DNA of 64,000 bases from Saxidomus purpurata (GCA_022818135.1 JAFMSR010000007.1:25864915-25928914), one strand, 5' to 3'. Counted from the stretch's first letter, positions 46,266 through 58,459 are shown. Notes: generated by a model not told the origin, from the letters alone. A program made the numbers and translations.

Positions 46266-47560
46266 TAGCTCACCTGGCTACGCCAGGGTGAGCTTTTCTA
46301 ATTGATGATTGTCCGTCGTCCGTCAACATTTTGATTCAAATGACATCTCCTCTGAAACCACTAGTCCAATGTTGATAAAACTATGCAGGAATGTTCCTTG
46401 CATGAAGCTCTACCAAAATTGTTCAAAGAATTCCATTCCATGCATAACTCCTGTTGCTATGGCAGCAAATAGGAAAAACTTTAAAAATCTTCTTCTCTGA
46501 AACCACAAGGCCTAGAGCTTAGATATTTGGCATGTAGCATTGTCTAGTGAACCTCTACCAAGATTGTTCAAATTATGACCTCCGGGTCAAAATTGACCCC
46601 GCACGGGTGGTCACTTAGTTTTGCATAGGCTTTATATGGGAAAAACTTTAAAAAATCTTCTTCTCCGAAACCACAAGGCCTAGAGCTTAGATATTTGGCA
46701 TGTAGCATTGTCTAGTGGACCTCTACCAAGATTGTTCAAATTATGACCTCCGGGTCAAAATTGACCCCGCACGGGTGGTCACTTAGTTTTGCATAGGCTT
46801 TATATAGGAAAAACTTTAAAAAATCTTCTTCTCCGAAACCACAAGGCCTAGAGCTTAGATATTTGGCATGTAGCATTGTCTAGTGGACCTCTACCAAGAT
46901 TGTTCAAATTATGACCCCAGGGTCAAAATTGACCCCGCTGGGGTGGTCACTTAGTTTTGCTCAGGCTTATATAGGAAAAACTTTAAAAATCTTCTTCTCT
47001 GAAACCACATGGCCTAGAGCTTAGATATTTGGCATGTAGCATTGTCTAGTGGACCTCTACCAAGATTGTTCAAATTATGACCCCAGGGTCAAAATTGACC
47101 CCGCTGGGGTGGTCACTTAGTTTTGCATAGGCTTATATAGGAAAAACTTTAAAAATCTTCTTCTCTGAAACCACAAGGCCTAGAGCTTAGATATTTGGCA
47201 TGTAGCATTGTCTAGTAGACCTCTACCAAGATTGTTCAAATTATGACCCCCGGGTCAAAATTGACCCCGCATGGAGGGTCACTTAGTTTTGCATAGGCTC
47301 ATATAGAAATCTTCTCTGAAACCACATGGCCTAGAGCTTAGATATTTGGCATGTAGCATTGCCTAGTAGACCTCTTCAAAGTTTGTTCAAATTATGCCCC
47401 TGGGGTCAAAATTGACCTTGCCCAGGGGGGGGGGGGTCACTTGTTTTACAAAGACGTATATAGGAAAACCTATTGTTTATAACATTATCTAGAGATCTTC
47501 CACCAGGCAAGTGGACTTGTACCAAGATGAGCGATATAGGGCCATCTTGGCCCTCTTGTT
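46266..47560 (+). mobile_element. HINE-like element with about six 168-bp modules
   Basis: 5' hairpin with arms GCTCACCTGGC and GCCAGGGTGAGC, then TGTCCGTCGTCCGTCAAC. Modules of about 168 bp: TCTTCTCTGAAACCACAAGG, CCTAGAGCTTAGATATTTGG, CATGTAGCATTGTCTAG, AAGATTGTTCAAATTATGAC, GGGTCAAAATTGACCCC. 3' palindrome GGGCCATCTTGGCCC and CTCTTGTT. Adjacent modules are nearly identical, so the array expanded recently. Confidence 0.75.
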
Positions 47561-47982
47561 TATTGAATGTGAAAAATTTATTTTTTCTTGCATGTTACAG
47601 GTATTAAAACATCTTTTCTTGTATGTTATTTCAATGTTAAGTACAAGTGAAAAATATAATTGCCTAATTTAAATATATTACTAAATTAATTGCAATGTTA
47701 TTTACTAACTGTTAGATTCAAACCCATGTACAAAAAACTGTGACGGTAAGCATTTATTTCCCCTGCTCCATGCTTGTCATTCTTTACTCATATACATTGA
47801 AAATATGTGACTGTGGACTTCCGAAATGCTACTTCCAGTAAAATTTGACTTAGCCAGATTTCGATCGTTAGGTCTTGTGCTTATGCAATACATGACATCG
47901 GGTTTGTAAACTAATCAAAGTGTTATGTATAGTCATTTCTTTTGATAACAAGTAAGTTTAATAATGCAGGTCCCTTCTTATT

Positions 47983-49241
47983 ATACCCCCTAAACGAAGT
48001 TTAGGGGGGTATACAGGAGTCACCCGGTGGTTGGTCGGTCCGTTGCATTTTCCTTGTCCGGAGCACAACTTGAAAACTACTAGTTGGAATTCAATACAAC
48101 TTCATACAATGGTCAAGTACATTGAGAGGAAGTGCAGTGCACAGGAACCATAACTCTATCTGTACTCATTACAGAGTTATTGCCCATAACTCCATCTTGA
48201 CTCATTACAGAGTTATTGCCCTTTGTTACTTTTCCTTGTCCAGAGCATAACTTGAAAACTACTGTTGGAATTCAATACAACTTCATACAATGGTCAAGTA
48301 CATTGAGAGGAAGTGCAATGCACAGGAACCATAACTCTATCTATACTCATTACAGAGTTATTGCCCATTGTTACTTTTCCTTGTCCAGAGCATTACTTGA
48401 AAACTACTGTTGGAATTCAATACAACTTCATACAATGGTCAAGTACATTGAGAGGAAGTGCAGTGCACAGGAACCATAACTCTATCTGTACTCATTACAG
48501 AGTTATTGCCCATAACTCCATCTTGACTCATTACAGAGTTATTGCCCTTTGTTACTTTTCCTTGTCCAGAGCATAACTTGAAAACTACTGTTGGAATTCA
48601 ATACAACTTCATACAATGGTCAAGTACATTGAGAGGAAGTGCAATGCACAGGAACCATAACTCTATCTGTACTCATTACAGAGTTATTGCCCATTGTTAC
48701 TTTTCCTTGTCCAGAGCATTACTTGAAAACTACTGTTGGAATTCAATACAACTTCATACAATGGTCAAGTACATTGAGAGGAAGTGCAGTGCACAGGAAC
48801 CACAACTCTATCTGTACTCATTACAGAGTTATTGCCCTTTGTTACTTTTCCTTGTCCGGAGCACAACTTGAAAACTACTGGTTGGAATTCCATGTAACTT
48901 CATACAATGGTCAAGTACATTGAGAGGAAGTGCACTGCACAGGAACCATAATTCTATCTTTACTCATTACAGAGTTATTGCCCATTTTTACTTTTCCTTG
49001 TCTGGAGCATAACTTGAAAATTACTGGTTGGAATTCAATACAACTTCATACAATGGTCCAGCACAATGAGAGGAAGTGCAGTGTACAAGAACCATAACTC
49101 TATCTTGACAAATTACAGAGTTATTGCCAAGAACAATATCTCTATTGAAGTTTTTTATGCAAGGTATTCTGTTACTACGAACTTCCTCAGTTTATAAAGC
49201 AGTCCTTCGGGGGTATTAATCACATTTAGTGATAGGTCTAG
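47983..49241 (+). mobile_element. HINE with clear 5' hairpin, inverted subterminus and 3' hairpin-CTAG
   Basis: 5' ATACCCCCTAAAC-GAA-GTTTAGGGGGGT, a perfect 11-bp stem. Then CTTGTCCGGAGCACAACTTG and about seven modules of about 110-160 bp (CTACTGTTGGAATTCAATAC, ACATTGAGAGGAAGTGC, CTCATTACAGAGTTATTGCC). At the 3' side TTCGGGGGTAT is the inverted 5' end; next a hairpin ATCAC/GTGAT, four bases, CTAG and TT. Several overlapping open frames of 87-109 codons inside are the same repeat read repeatedly and are not genes. Confidence 0.8.
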
Positions 49242-50759
49242 TTTGTTAAATAAGTGATTAAGTAACCTTTAAAAAGCTAATGAGAATTCTGTCCAAATGC
49301 CCTTTTCCCGTGTCGCTGGTCATTTAGGATTTTACATTTGTATAACAGAATCAGTCAGAAATACAAATGAAGGTCTGAAGCAGAATTTTGTATTATGAAA
49401 TTTTGATCTGAAATAAAAAGATTCATGTACACATTCTTTTTCTCTTTGGCGGCAGGTGTTTATGTTGTCTGACTGATCATGACCTGCATTCTACAGTCCC
49501 TAAATTTTCCGTAATGAATGTTGCAGTCAATAATGAAAGATGAACAAAATATTTCCAAGGAATATAATTTTTTACTTCAAAATTTTACAATACCCAGATA
49601 AAAAACTGTTGAAAGAGATTTCGCGATTCTGACTCGTGGTGTGGTTTATACCGACAGAATACCAGTTTTCAAAGAAATATGTCAAGATCAATATCTGATG
49701 TATTACAGTATATTTGTAATGCATCTGACCAAAGGTATTGTGTCTAAATAGTGTAAACTATTAAAGACTATGGTCCGTTATGACTAATGTTGATAAATTA
49801 ATGCCTTTACTGATTCAAACTAAGAATAATGATAGAACTGTATTCTGTTTATTCTAAAAAGAGAGTTGATTATATCTAAGCTATTCTTATTCATGTAAAT
49901 TCTTAATGAAAAAGTGTTAAAGGAAGCATTCCTTATTATTTGGAATATCATATGAAGAAAATTACTACCCTCTGTTTAAAACATATACTTTCAATTTACA
50001 AGGTCGCATTAGGAAATAACATTCAATTTTGCCATGTTAGACATCTTTCTTGGTAATATAAGTAATAGGAGCACTTGTTACATCATGAGTGAGCATGTGT
50101 CTTCAATGAGAAAAATACTCCTCGATAAAAGTTTTTAACGTACCTGATACTTTAAAATGTTAAGCTGTGCATAATGTGTCTTTGTGAAATGTATGCATTT
50201 GTTTTAAAAGCACTATTTTGTAATAAAAAGGACAGAATGATGTTGAAGTAATTTTGAATGTTCAATTATAGTGAAATTGTTTGTTAGTATATTAAGAAGT
50301 GAGTGCTTATTGTTAAGAGCATTTCCATTTTATTACTAGTAAAGATTATTTGTGAATACATGTATTTGGAGTTAGTTTTCTACAATCAGTGGCTGGAATT
50401 CAGTGAAACTTCACAAGATGGATAAGTGCTAAGCCTACTTCTATATTTTGTCAGCATGTTACAGTCAGACCATTTTTCACCGAGTTATTGCCATCTGAGT
50501 TTTGCATACAGATATTGTGCTTAGAGATATTTGTCCACACTATTTCTCTGCAACCGCTGGGATGAATGAATTGAAAATTCACAGGTGTGATAAGTACCAA
50601 ACATTTTTTTCCATTCAAATTGTTTTTAGTCCCGGCCGACATTGGGATATTTCCAGGGGTGAACTTGCCAAGACTCCTGACAGGCGCAAGTTGAAGAGAC
50701 AGATGCATGTACAAGGGAATCTAGGTACCAGACCATAGCTCTTTTACAAATAGACCCCT
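49242..50759. other. Region without a recognised gene
   Basis: AT-rich, non-coding by eye. Near 50380-50740 scattered HINE-like phrases occur (CAACCGCTGGGATGAATG, GTGATAAGTACCAAAC), probably an old truncated copy. Confidence 0.35.
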
Positions 50760-50945
50760 TAGTTCTTTTATATACCCGGCGTATAGCACCGATACATGCG
50801 AGACTACCTCTGGGTTTCTAACCAGCTCATTGCTAGATGGTTGGGAAACACTGAAAAGCACTTCTGAAATTTCCAGTGCCTAAATTGAACCGGGGACCTC
50901 CGGATTGGTAGTCCAGAGCGGTAACCACTCGACCACCTTAGCTTT
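50760..50945 (-). repeat. SINE family 1, copy with full tRNA-like head
   Basis: The reverse complement starts AAGCTAAGGTGGTCGAGTGG, has AGGTCCCCGGTTCAATTTAG, and ends in the family core GTATCGGTGCTATACGCCGG. The long-variable-arm-like head suggests derivation from a Leu/Ser-type tRNA (inference). Confidence 0.65.
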
Positions 50946-51248
50946 GTTATGCATATTGTTATGTCGTGCGCAGGCAAGTTTTCATTAAGTTGTGATCCTT
51001 TGAATATTTCGCACATGTAGTGTACCTGGCACGCTATTTCTAAGCAATCGCTGGCTGAAAATCAATTATTGCATTGGTATGTATTGGATATTAATCACCT
51101 TCATTGATGGTTCTAATTTCCCTTTTCCCATTTCGTGCTCTTCAAATCTCTCTTCTAACTATAATCCAATTAAATTTTACGGTTGAACAAAAGGTTACCT
51201 CTCAAATAAGAATAAATAAAAGCCATAACTCTCCGCGACTTATTTTTT

Positions 51249-52043
51249 ATACCCACCAAACACAAAGTGTAAGCGGGTATGTTGGGTTCAGCTCGTCCGT
51301 CCTTCTGTAGAAGGAATCTTGTGGACACTAAATCTCCAAAACTCCTGGTCAGAATTTAATGATACTTCACAGAAGTGATAAGTACCATACTTAGTTATGC
51401 ATGATCCATGCTTCAGGTGACTAGGTCAAGGTCACAGGGGCTCGAGATAGTAAAATATTGTGGACGCTAAATCTCCAAAACCCCTGGTCAGAATTTAATG
51501 ATACTTCACAGAAGTGATAAGTACCATACTTAGTTATGCATGGTCCATGTTTCGGGTGACTAGGTCAAGGTCACAGGGGCTCGAGATAGTAAAATCTTGT
51601 GGACGCTAAATCTCCAAAACCCCTGATCAGAATTTAATGATACTACACAGAAGTGATAAGTACCATGCCTAGTTGTGCATGGTTTATGTTTCGGGTCACT
51701 AGGTCAAAGGTAAAGGTCACAGGGGCTGGAGATAGTAAAACCTTGTGGACACTTGATCTCCTAAACCCCTGGTCACAATTGAATGATATTTCACAGAAGT
51801 GTTAAGTACCATGCCTAGTTGTGCATGAACCATGTTTCGGGTTAGTAGGTCAAGGTCACAGTGCGCTCTTAATCTCCAAAACCCCTGGTCAGAATATGAT
51901 ACTTCACAGAAGTGATTAGTACCATGCCTAGTAGTGCATGGTCCAACAATCAAAGCATCAAATGTTACATACATTTTATATACTGTTAGTGCTGTGTTAG
52001 GGGAGGGGGGGGGGGTATTCATCACCTTCAGTGATAGTTCTAG
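51249..52043 (+). mobile_element. HINE with 3' hairpin-CTAG
   Basis: 5' ATACCCACCAAACAC...GTGTAAGCGGGTAT hairpin, TCGTCCGTCCTTCTG tract, about five modules of about 130 bp (CTAAATCTCCAAAACCCCTG, GTCAGAATTTAATGATACTT, ACAGAAGTGATAAGTACCAT, GACTAGGTCAAGGTCACAG). Poly-G then GGGTAT (inverted 5' end), hairpin ATCAC/GTGAT, AGTT, CTAG, TT. The 3' end is almost the same as that of 47983-49241, so the two share a terminal recognition sequence despite different modules. Confidence 0.8.
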
Positions 52044-52669
52044 TTAATTACCTACATTTATTAATATAATTTGCCAGGGCCGCATCTTGATTATTATTAA
52101 TTGCAGCCGAGCATAACATTCTATACGAGGGGAAACATATTTGCAAAGTCAAGAAAGTATGAACTACATGATAGTACATGTCTGCCTTCAATAATTATCT
52201 CCCTTTGAAGAACTGTTTAGAATAAGAAGGGCTATTGCAGTCAACCTCTGATGGAAGTTTTACATGAAGATACATGTCATGGACATATCTTAGTGGCTAC
52301 TTACAGGATAGATTTGAAATTTTACTGAAGTGTTAAGGGGCAATCAGACAACAAAATTAAATAACTCTAAATTAGGCTACCAATGTTTGTTTCCGAACCC
52401 TGCCCTAGCATAGGTTTTGACATTTCAAATAAATATCTTTCAATAAAAATTAGATAATATAGTTTCACTATAACAGATATCATCTTAAGATTAGCAGCAT
52501 GTTCTGTCAAAACTACCTCAGTACAAAGTACATGCTTATGATACTTTACTGAAACAAAGTCCATAGAATTGAAATTCATTTTTCAATTTTTTAGTAACTG
52601 TGATAGTTAAATACATTTTAAACTTAAGAATACAATTGCACTGTAACTTTTAGATGTAGTGGCAGAGAG
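52044..52669. other. 3' flank of the TRIM-like gene
   Basis: No gene seen; the 3' UTR of the gene at 52670-55138 must lie here on the minus strand. AATAAA-like signals are common in the AT-rich text and none can be preferred. Confidence 0.35.
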
Positions 52670-55138
52670 CTAATCATGGGTTGTTTTTTTATATGTCAAC
52701 CTAAATGAAAGGATTTTGTTAGAACCTTCACATGAAACCAATAGTCTCGAATGCCCTTTGTCATAGCAAACTCCTTGTGGCTTCTTTATCCCATCTGCCT
52801 TTTTCAGAATCACTTCTATCTTCTGATGTTTGGGAGACAGCTGAACGACCTTGTTACTACTCCGTCCACAGACAAACACCTGACCTCTATCAGCTTTACA
52901 TATTCCATTTGGGCGTTTCAAGTCTTTGTGGCTGAAAGTGTTGACCACGTTACCAGTCAGATCCAGCATCATTATGTTGTCACTTTTGAAGCTGGTAACA
53001 AGAAGATGTTGACCGTCATCGCTGACTGTGATCCAGGATGGCACTAAAGATAACCTTTGTGGGTAACGTGGAATGGTACGTTGTAATTGACCCGCATTGT
53101 TATACACTTGTATACAATATGTAGATGAATAAGCTTCATTTCCAACACAGACAAATAATTCATTACCAATATCAACCATTCCACTACAATAATTATCTAC
53201 AGTAAATGATCTTGTCAGTGTAAGTTTCTCACCCACAGAAACAAATTGTATTTTCTTGCCCCCGAAAACAGACACAGCAGCCTGGCCAGGACCAGCAGCA
53301 CATGCAGTGTGAGGGTTAACTGACATTTGTACAGAATCCAGTAGTTCAAGCGACTGATCTAATCTCTTTAGTTTTTTATTATTCCAGTCTGTGATGAGGA
53401 AAGTGTCGTCTGGCAGTTGACATATGCTCCATATATCACACGTGCTACTGTCAGACTTCTCTTTAACATCAAACTTCCCACATACTTTTGCTTCATATGT
53501 AAAATGCTGGATTTCATGACTAGGTTGGTTTCGTGTACTAGGTAAAACAGACGGACCTGATGACGTCACTCTAGAAACAGCACATGACAGAGGCTGATGA
53601 GTTGCACCTACATGTTGTGTACTCGAAAATGATCCCAACGTTGTTAAGGAAGCAATGTATTCTTCGATACTTTTATTGATTTCAAAATGAATAGAAGTTT
53701 TCTCGGCTATTTTACACATGTCTCGCAGTTTCTCCTCCGAATTATTCAGGAACTTCGATCCAATCTTAACTTGCACAAAAAGATCGCATTCGTTGTCTTC
53801 CTTGAAAGACTCTAGCTGTTTAAGAATGTCCTCAGCTTTTGATTTCGTGGTCTCAAGAAACTTCTTATCCTTGTCGATACCCTGTATAATCGTCTTTTCT
53901 CTGTGATCGAGCTCGGCAAGACTGTTCTTTTCAAGGTCGTCAAAATACTTGTTGACCTTCTTACGAAAATCTGCAATGGTTTGTGTCACATGTTGTTTTT
54001 CCTTAGCAATTCGGGATAGGATGTCTATTTTTCGGTCATTTAGTACCTTATCTAGATCGGAAACTAAAGCTCTGGTTCCAGTTTTGATACTTTGATATTC
54101 TTTGCTTTTCCGTATACCCTTTGAGGCGTCCGGTAAGTGTTGTGTTTTAACACAATTGCTGCAATAGAAATGGGGGCATTTGAGCAGGTCTATAATATTA
54201 AGCAATGAATAACTTATTGGCATCTGCAGAATAAAGATTTTCACCAGAAAAAAATATTACAAATGACCGTCCCATCAAGTCGCTCAATGTTACAACACTC
54301 GAAATGTGAACCGATTCTTAGCCCAAGTTTGTTAGCCATTTTTCACTGAGTGAAGTTGTGAAGACGATATTACTATTGCTAGTCCGTTTCTCAATTAAAG
54401 TTTTGTTTTTAGTTTGTTAAGTTTACTTTGACTTAATTTCTAAATTTAGGGACAAGGGAATACATGTACATGTATATAAAATCAAACACCTCTCTTCCGA
54501 AAGATTTTGTTCTTTTGTGGCATGTCTGTTACATACTTATCTTCGCATCTCCTAACTGAAGATGAATACAAATATAATTCGCTTAACGTACGAAATATCA
54601 AGAAATATGTAAAAAGAAAATACAAGTGAAAGAGGACTGTATAGTGTCCTCAAGTGGAAAGCCAAGTCAAGGAAACGACGCAAACCTGTCGAAATTTGAA
54701 AATCGCTGGCCGGAACGGGTATATATATGGTATATATATTTCAGACGCGATTTGACCTGTTACGGTATATCAATTTTTATAAAATTACCTGTGTTCGAGC
54801 GCCTTACAGACACTGCAGCAGACGACATCATGAATGTCACAGAAAATGTTTATCAGTTCCCCAGAATGTTTCGGGCAACGATTTGTCGGAAAGGACACAA
54901 GAGCAGACTTGTTCACAGTGGCAAACTGGCTCTGATCCAACAGCTGGTGCCTCTTGTTGAGAGGAAACTTGTTGTGTTTATCCCGGAGACAATGATCGCA
55001 CAGATAGACCAAACATTCCTCGCAGTATTTCACGGCTTCCACGTGCCTCCCTTCGTCTTCGCATAAAGAACATGAAAAATCATAGAATGGTTCATGTCCG
55101 CCTTCTAAGGTCATTGAAAAATCTCCACCCGTCGCCAT
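52670..55138 (-). CDS. TRIM-like protein: two B-boxes, coiled coil, propeller; no RING
   Basis: Two exons: 54789-55138 (ATG at 55138) and 52670-54158, joined AG|C in a serine codon; donor GTAATT, acceptor TATTGCAG; total 612 residues. B-box 1 spans residues 23-64 (C23, C26, C39, C42, C47, C50, H55, H64). B-box 2 is at 88-119 (CPKH, FCDIH, CCSVC, H116, C119), split by the intron. A coiled coil follows (about 140-290, LDKVLNDRKIDILSRIAKEK and on), then a linker, then about 290 residues resembling an NHL-type beta-propeller (ICQLPDDTFLITDWNNKKLK, RPNGICKADRGQVFVCG, PQGVCYDKGHSRLLVSC). No RING is present, so it probably lacks intrinsic E3 ligase activity and acts as scaffold or regulator. Such genes are abundant in bivalves and often linked to antiviral response (known of the group). 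A frame on the plus strand over exon 1 is a shadow. Confidence 0.88.
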
Positions 55139-56640
55139 TTTTAAACAGTCCTACATCCTTAACTCATTAACATTTGTTTTTAAAATATTCCACGTTCTAT
55201 CCGTCAACGCCAATAGGCATTTTAAAGAAGTGAGTAAAAAGAAAATTTTAAAGATTTTGTTTAATATATACCGCAGAGCCGGGAAAATCGTTAAAATATA
55301 GAGTGATATGTACCCGGCCGTAACATGAAAAGTCATGTATTGATTTGTTATGACAGTTTACGGTGCGGATATAGTACGGGTATACAATTCTACTTTACAA
55401 TTAATTTTATAATACAAATGTTTACTAAAATAAACATATTAAAAGTAGCATACCGTGTATGGTGAATTTTCCCCTACAGACTTGTATTTTAAAGTCCCAG
55501 GGCCACATTTACAAGTATCTCTTATTTTACCAAGAAAGACGTCTTACCAGGGGAAATGACCTTTATTTGTACCAAAAACATTCCTAACTTTACTTTATAA
55601 ATCAACATACATGTTCGAACTATAGAGCAGTATTTTTTTTCAATGATATTGCAAAAAAATTAAAAAGGCTTCCTGGCAACTCTTTTTCGTGAAAAAAAAA
55701 CGACTTAAATTATGTCAACATTGTTTAAGAGTGAACAGAACGTGGTTCTATCATTATCCTAGCAGTATTTTTATTTTACATTATTAGTAAATTCAAAGTG
55801 ATCCTGGGACTTTAATTATGATGATTGCAAATTAAGCTAACACCCATAATGAGTGATTTTCCAGTCCACTGTCTTGGAAAGCTTGTTCGGAGGTTTTGTC
55901 AAACAGAATTCGAACTGATTGCGGTTTAGTGCGCAACACATAGCCTAAACCTTTTCTAGATGTGTTTGAATGTTTACCCCGTCTGGTTTTTCTGATACAT
56001 GTATGTGTACTCCCTTCTCCACAATTTTACAACTTTATTTCATTTCTCACAAAGATCTAGTTGTTTGTTTCGATGTAAGATTGAGACACATTTTACTACT
56101 TAACATTAAAGCAACGAGTAAAAATAACTACTTTTGGTGTCAAATATATCTCATTATTTCACTAAATAAAGTATTTACTCTGTCAATTTCAGTTTAGGTC
56201 CAACAATGTGTGTTTCCAGTTTTCCTTGCAAAAAAGATTAGTGTCGGTTTTTATTGTTATTATTATTTTGCTTTTGTTTCTCTAAATACGCTCTAAAAGT
56301 TTTAAGTCGGCGGCAAAATGTCTAGGTCGGGCGGGAGACTGGAAACATATGTCTGGGCCTTATTGATATAATCCTAATAATTTGCGTTGGACGACGCCAA
56401 TATTGTACGTCATAATTGTGACATCTTCAATTTAAACTGTAAACACGCTGCTTCTGTGGAGACTAAAAGACGGGCAGAAAGCCTAATAAGCATCAAGTGA
56501 TTTATCTGGATATAATCAACCGCTTTAAATCTATTAATCACATGAAACTATTTTTTTAACAAGATGTCGGTCTGTTTAATTTTACTTTGATAATAATAAA
56601 TGCATATTTTACTTTTAACAAATAACATTCATTTTGTTTC
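55139..56640. other. 5' flank of the TRIM-like gene; no other gene seen
   Basis: Contains the upstream region of the minus-strand TRIM-like gene. No TATA box or initiator could be picked out with confidence. Confidence 0.35.
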
Positions 56641-56643
56641 CAG

Positions 56644-56738
56644 GCCTTCCCGCTTAGTGCAAGATCCAAACTCGAAGAGATCTTGGGTGGATTCATTCTA
56701 CACGTAGTTAGTGGAACATTAAATTCTGTTTTAGGTGT
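56644..56738 (+). other. Possible isolated exon
   Basis: After TTTGTTTCCAG an open stretch reads AFPLSARSKLEEILGGFILH, then VVSGTLNSVL, up to a GTGTGT that could be a donor. Protein-like composition and splice-like borders, but no partner exon and no family recognised. It may equally be a retained fragment of a duplicated gene. Confidence 0.25.
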
Positions 56739-57230
56739 GTAAATCAGTCAAGGCTTCTAAAAGCAATCCTTAGTATTGTAAAATAGACCTATTTATAAAA
56801 ATAATAAGTCTAAAGCATATTAAAAAAATTTTGTTGAAAAACTAATCTGGCTCACTAGTGAAACCTTTTTCATTAAGGGGCTTTCCTCGGTAAAATGTTA
56901 ACCCGCGTCACATATTGTTATACACCCTTTAACGTTTAACATCCTTAATTTATCAATATAAACCCGAATGAATCAAAATTAAATCCGGAACTTGTATACA
57001 TGTATATATCTTCTAGTGTGTTTTCATCTATCTTGTTTATAATGCAGCCGAATAAAGGTATTAATCATACATGTAGTCATTGAACTTTGTCAACATTCAC
57101 TGCTTTATTTATATGTCGAAAATTCATCAACTATAGAACTTTCAAGACACAATTTAAATGTGAAAACTACCTTCTAGTGTGTATGACTCTTTCTCGCGTA
57201 ACTTTGTGTTCCTTTAATTGTTCGTTTTGT

Positions 57231-57235
<5 letters not shown>

Positions 57236-57291
<56 letters not shown>

Positions 57292-57375
57292 GTGTGTGTG
57301 TGTGTGTGTGTTGTGTTTGTGTGTGTGTGTGTGTGCGTGTGCGTGTGCGTGTGCGTGTGCGTGTGTGTGTGTGCA
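57236..57375 (+). repeat. (GT)n microsatellite with GTGTGC tract
   Basis: About 140 bp of GT dinucleotides with two TTG interruptions, passing into GTGTGC hexamers. All open frames over it (poly Cys-Val or Thr-His) are artefacts. Confidence 0.97.
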
Positions 57376-57649
57376 CTTCTGGGTGCTGTGGGGCTCGTTT
57401 TGGAGATACTGCGTTTTTGGTACGTGGCATTCCCTGTTTGATATTATTTTTGTTTTTTTGTTTGTAACCAGTCGCCCAATGTTTGTCAAATTTTCAGCAT
57501 AGTTTAAGTACACTAAGTTGATGCCATGTTGACATTGTCATTGTCCTACAATTTGACGTAAGCTCTGATGCAATATTTTGCACGTGAATATCATGCTTCA
57601 TTTGCGAGTTCACTGTCGTATCAGTATCAAGGACGTTCGTTCTACCAAG

Positions 57650-57910
57650 AAAACACATAAAAGCAGTAATGCTGACGTCTGGAACTTCCGTTGATGACGT
57701 TCAACGGCAGTTAAACTGTCATAGGAGAACCATTTCACGTCTCAATGTTCGATTTCGACAAACTGGAGACATTTCTGACATGCTCAGGCCAGGTAGACCT
57801 TTTCAGATGTTTAAATGGGACTAGGTTCCAAATGACGTCCTCAGACGTTACGTCAGGTCAATATGCAATCTCGTTTATCGGCAGTTATACGCCGAAGAGG
57901 TGGCCATACT
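57650..57910 (+). pseudogene. Tc1/mariner-like transposase fragment
   Basis: Reads AVMLTSGTSVDDVQRQLNCH, RRTISRLNVRFRQTGDISDM, LRPGRP on the plus strand, then a stop at 57822. This is the N-terminal paired-like helix-turn-helix of a Tc1-type transposase with its GRPR-like linker. After the stop, further fragments (DVLRRYVRSICN) continue in a shifted frame. The DDE catalytic domain is absent. Confidence 0.75.
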
Positions 57911-58459
57911 AGATACTAGCTAGTTTTAGGAGAAAAGCGCTGTGTAGAACCTATCATACAGTTTTCTTGTTTCTTTCTTTCAAATCTGCGAGTTTTAAAA
58001 TTGAAATTGATCCCTACCTTAAAAACATTGATAAAATCACGTTTTTCAGCAAAACACATGAAAACGTTGATTACATCACATGGACCATAAATCAACCTTT
58101 AATTTGATACTAAATATGCGTATGTGTAAATTGTAGATTTTCGTACATGGATGTCTAAACCCTATGCGCGCTTTCTTACATGAGAAAGAGTCTTGCACAC
58201 TTTCTTTTTTGACTGAGTATATCTGTATCTGTTCGAGTGCACATTTTCATTCCGTGGTCATTTATTCCGCATAAGATTTAGGGTTAGGAGATGTAAGGTG
58301 GTCATTTACATTCACTTAGCATTACAGCTAAGTGTTAACTACGAGTCCGTAAAATAAAATGGAAAATACCACACAAGGGTAGAAATGTGGGGGTGTCCGT
58401 CCGGCCGGCTAACGATTCATTCGTTCCGTGGTAATTTATTCCACCTTATGTTGAATACC
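57911..58459. other. Region without a recognised gene
   Basis: No coding signal. TTCATTCCGTGGTCATTTATTCC and TTCGTTCCGTGGTAATTTATTCC (about 58246 and 58424) form a short direct repeat. Confidence 0.35.

Noticed and set aside
48216..48923. Several overlapping open frames of 87-109 codons that look like a protein family
   Set aside because: All are the same HINE tandem module read in the same frame; they vanish outside the element and show no start or domain.
52159..54244. Extension of TRIM exon 2 upstream to 54244
   Set aside because: Those codons are intron read-through; the acceptor at 54159 joins exon 1 in phase and completes B-box 2.
54626..55066. A 146-codon frame on the plus strand
   Set aside because: It lies opposite TRIM exon 1, which has correctly spaced zinc-ligand residues; the plus frame has no domain.
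57087..57513. Open frames on both strands rich in Cys-Val or Thr-His
   Set aside because: Translation of the GT microsatellite.
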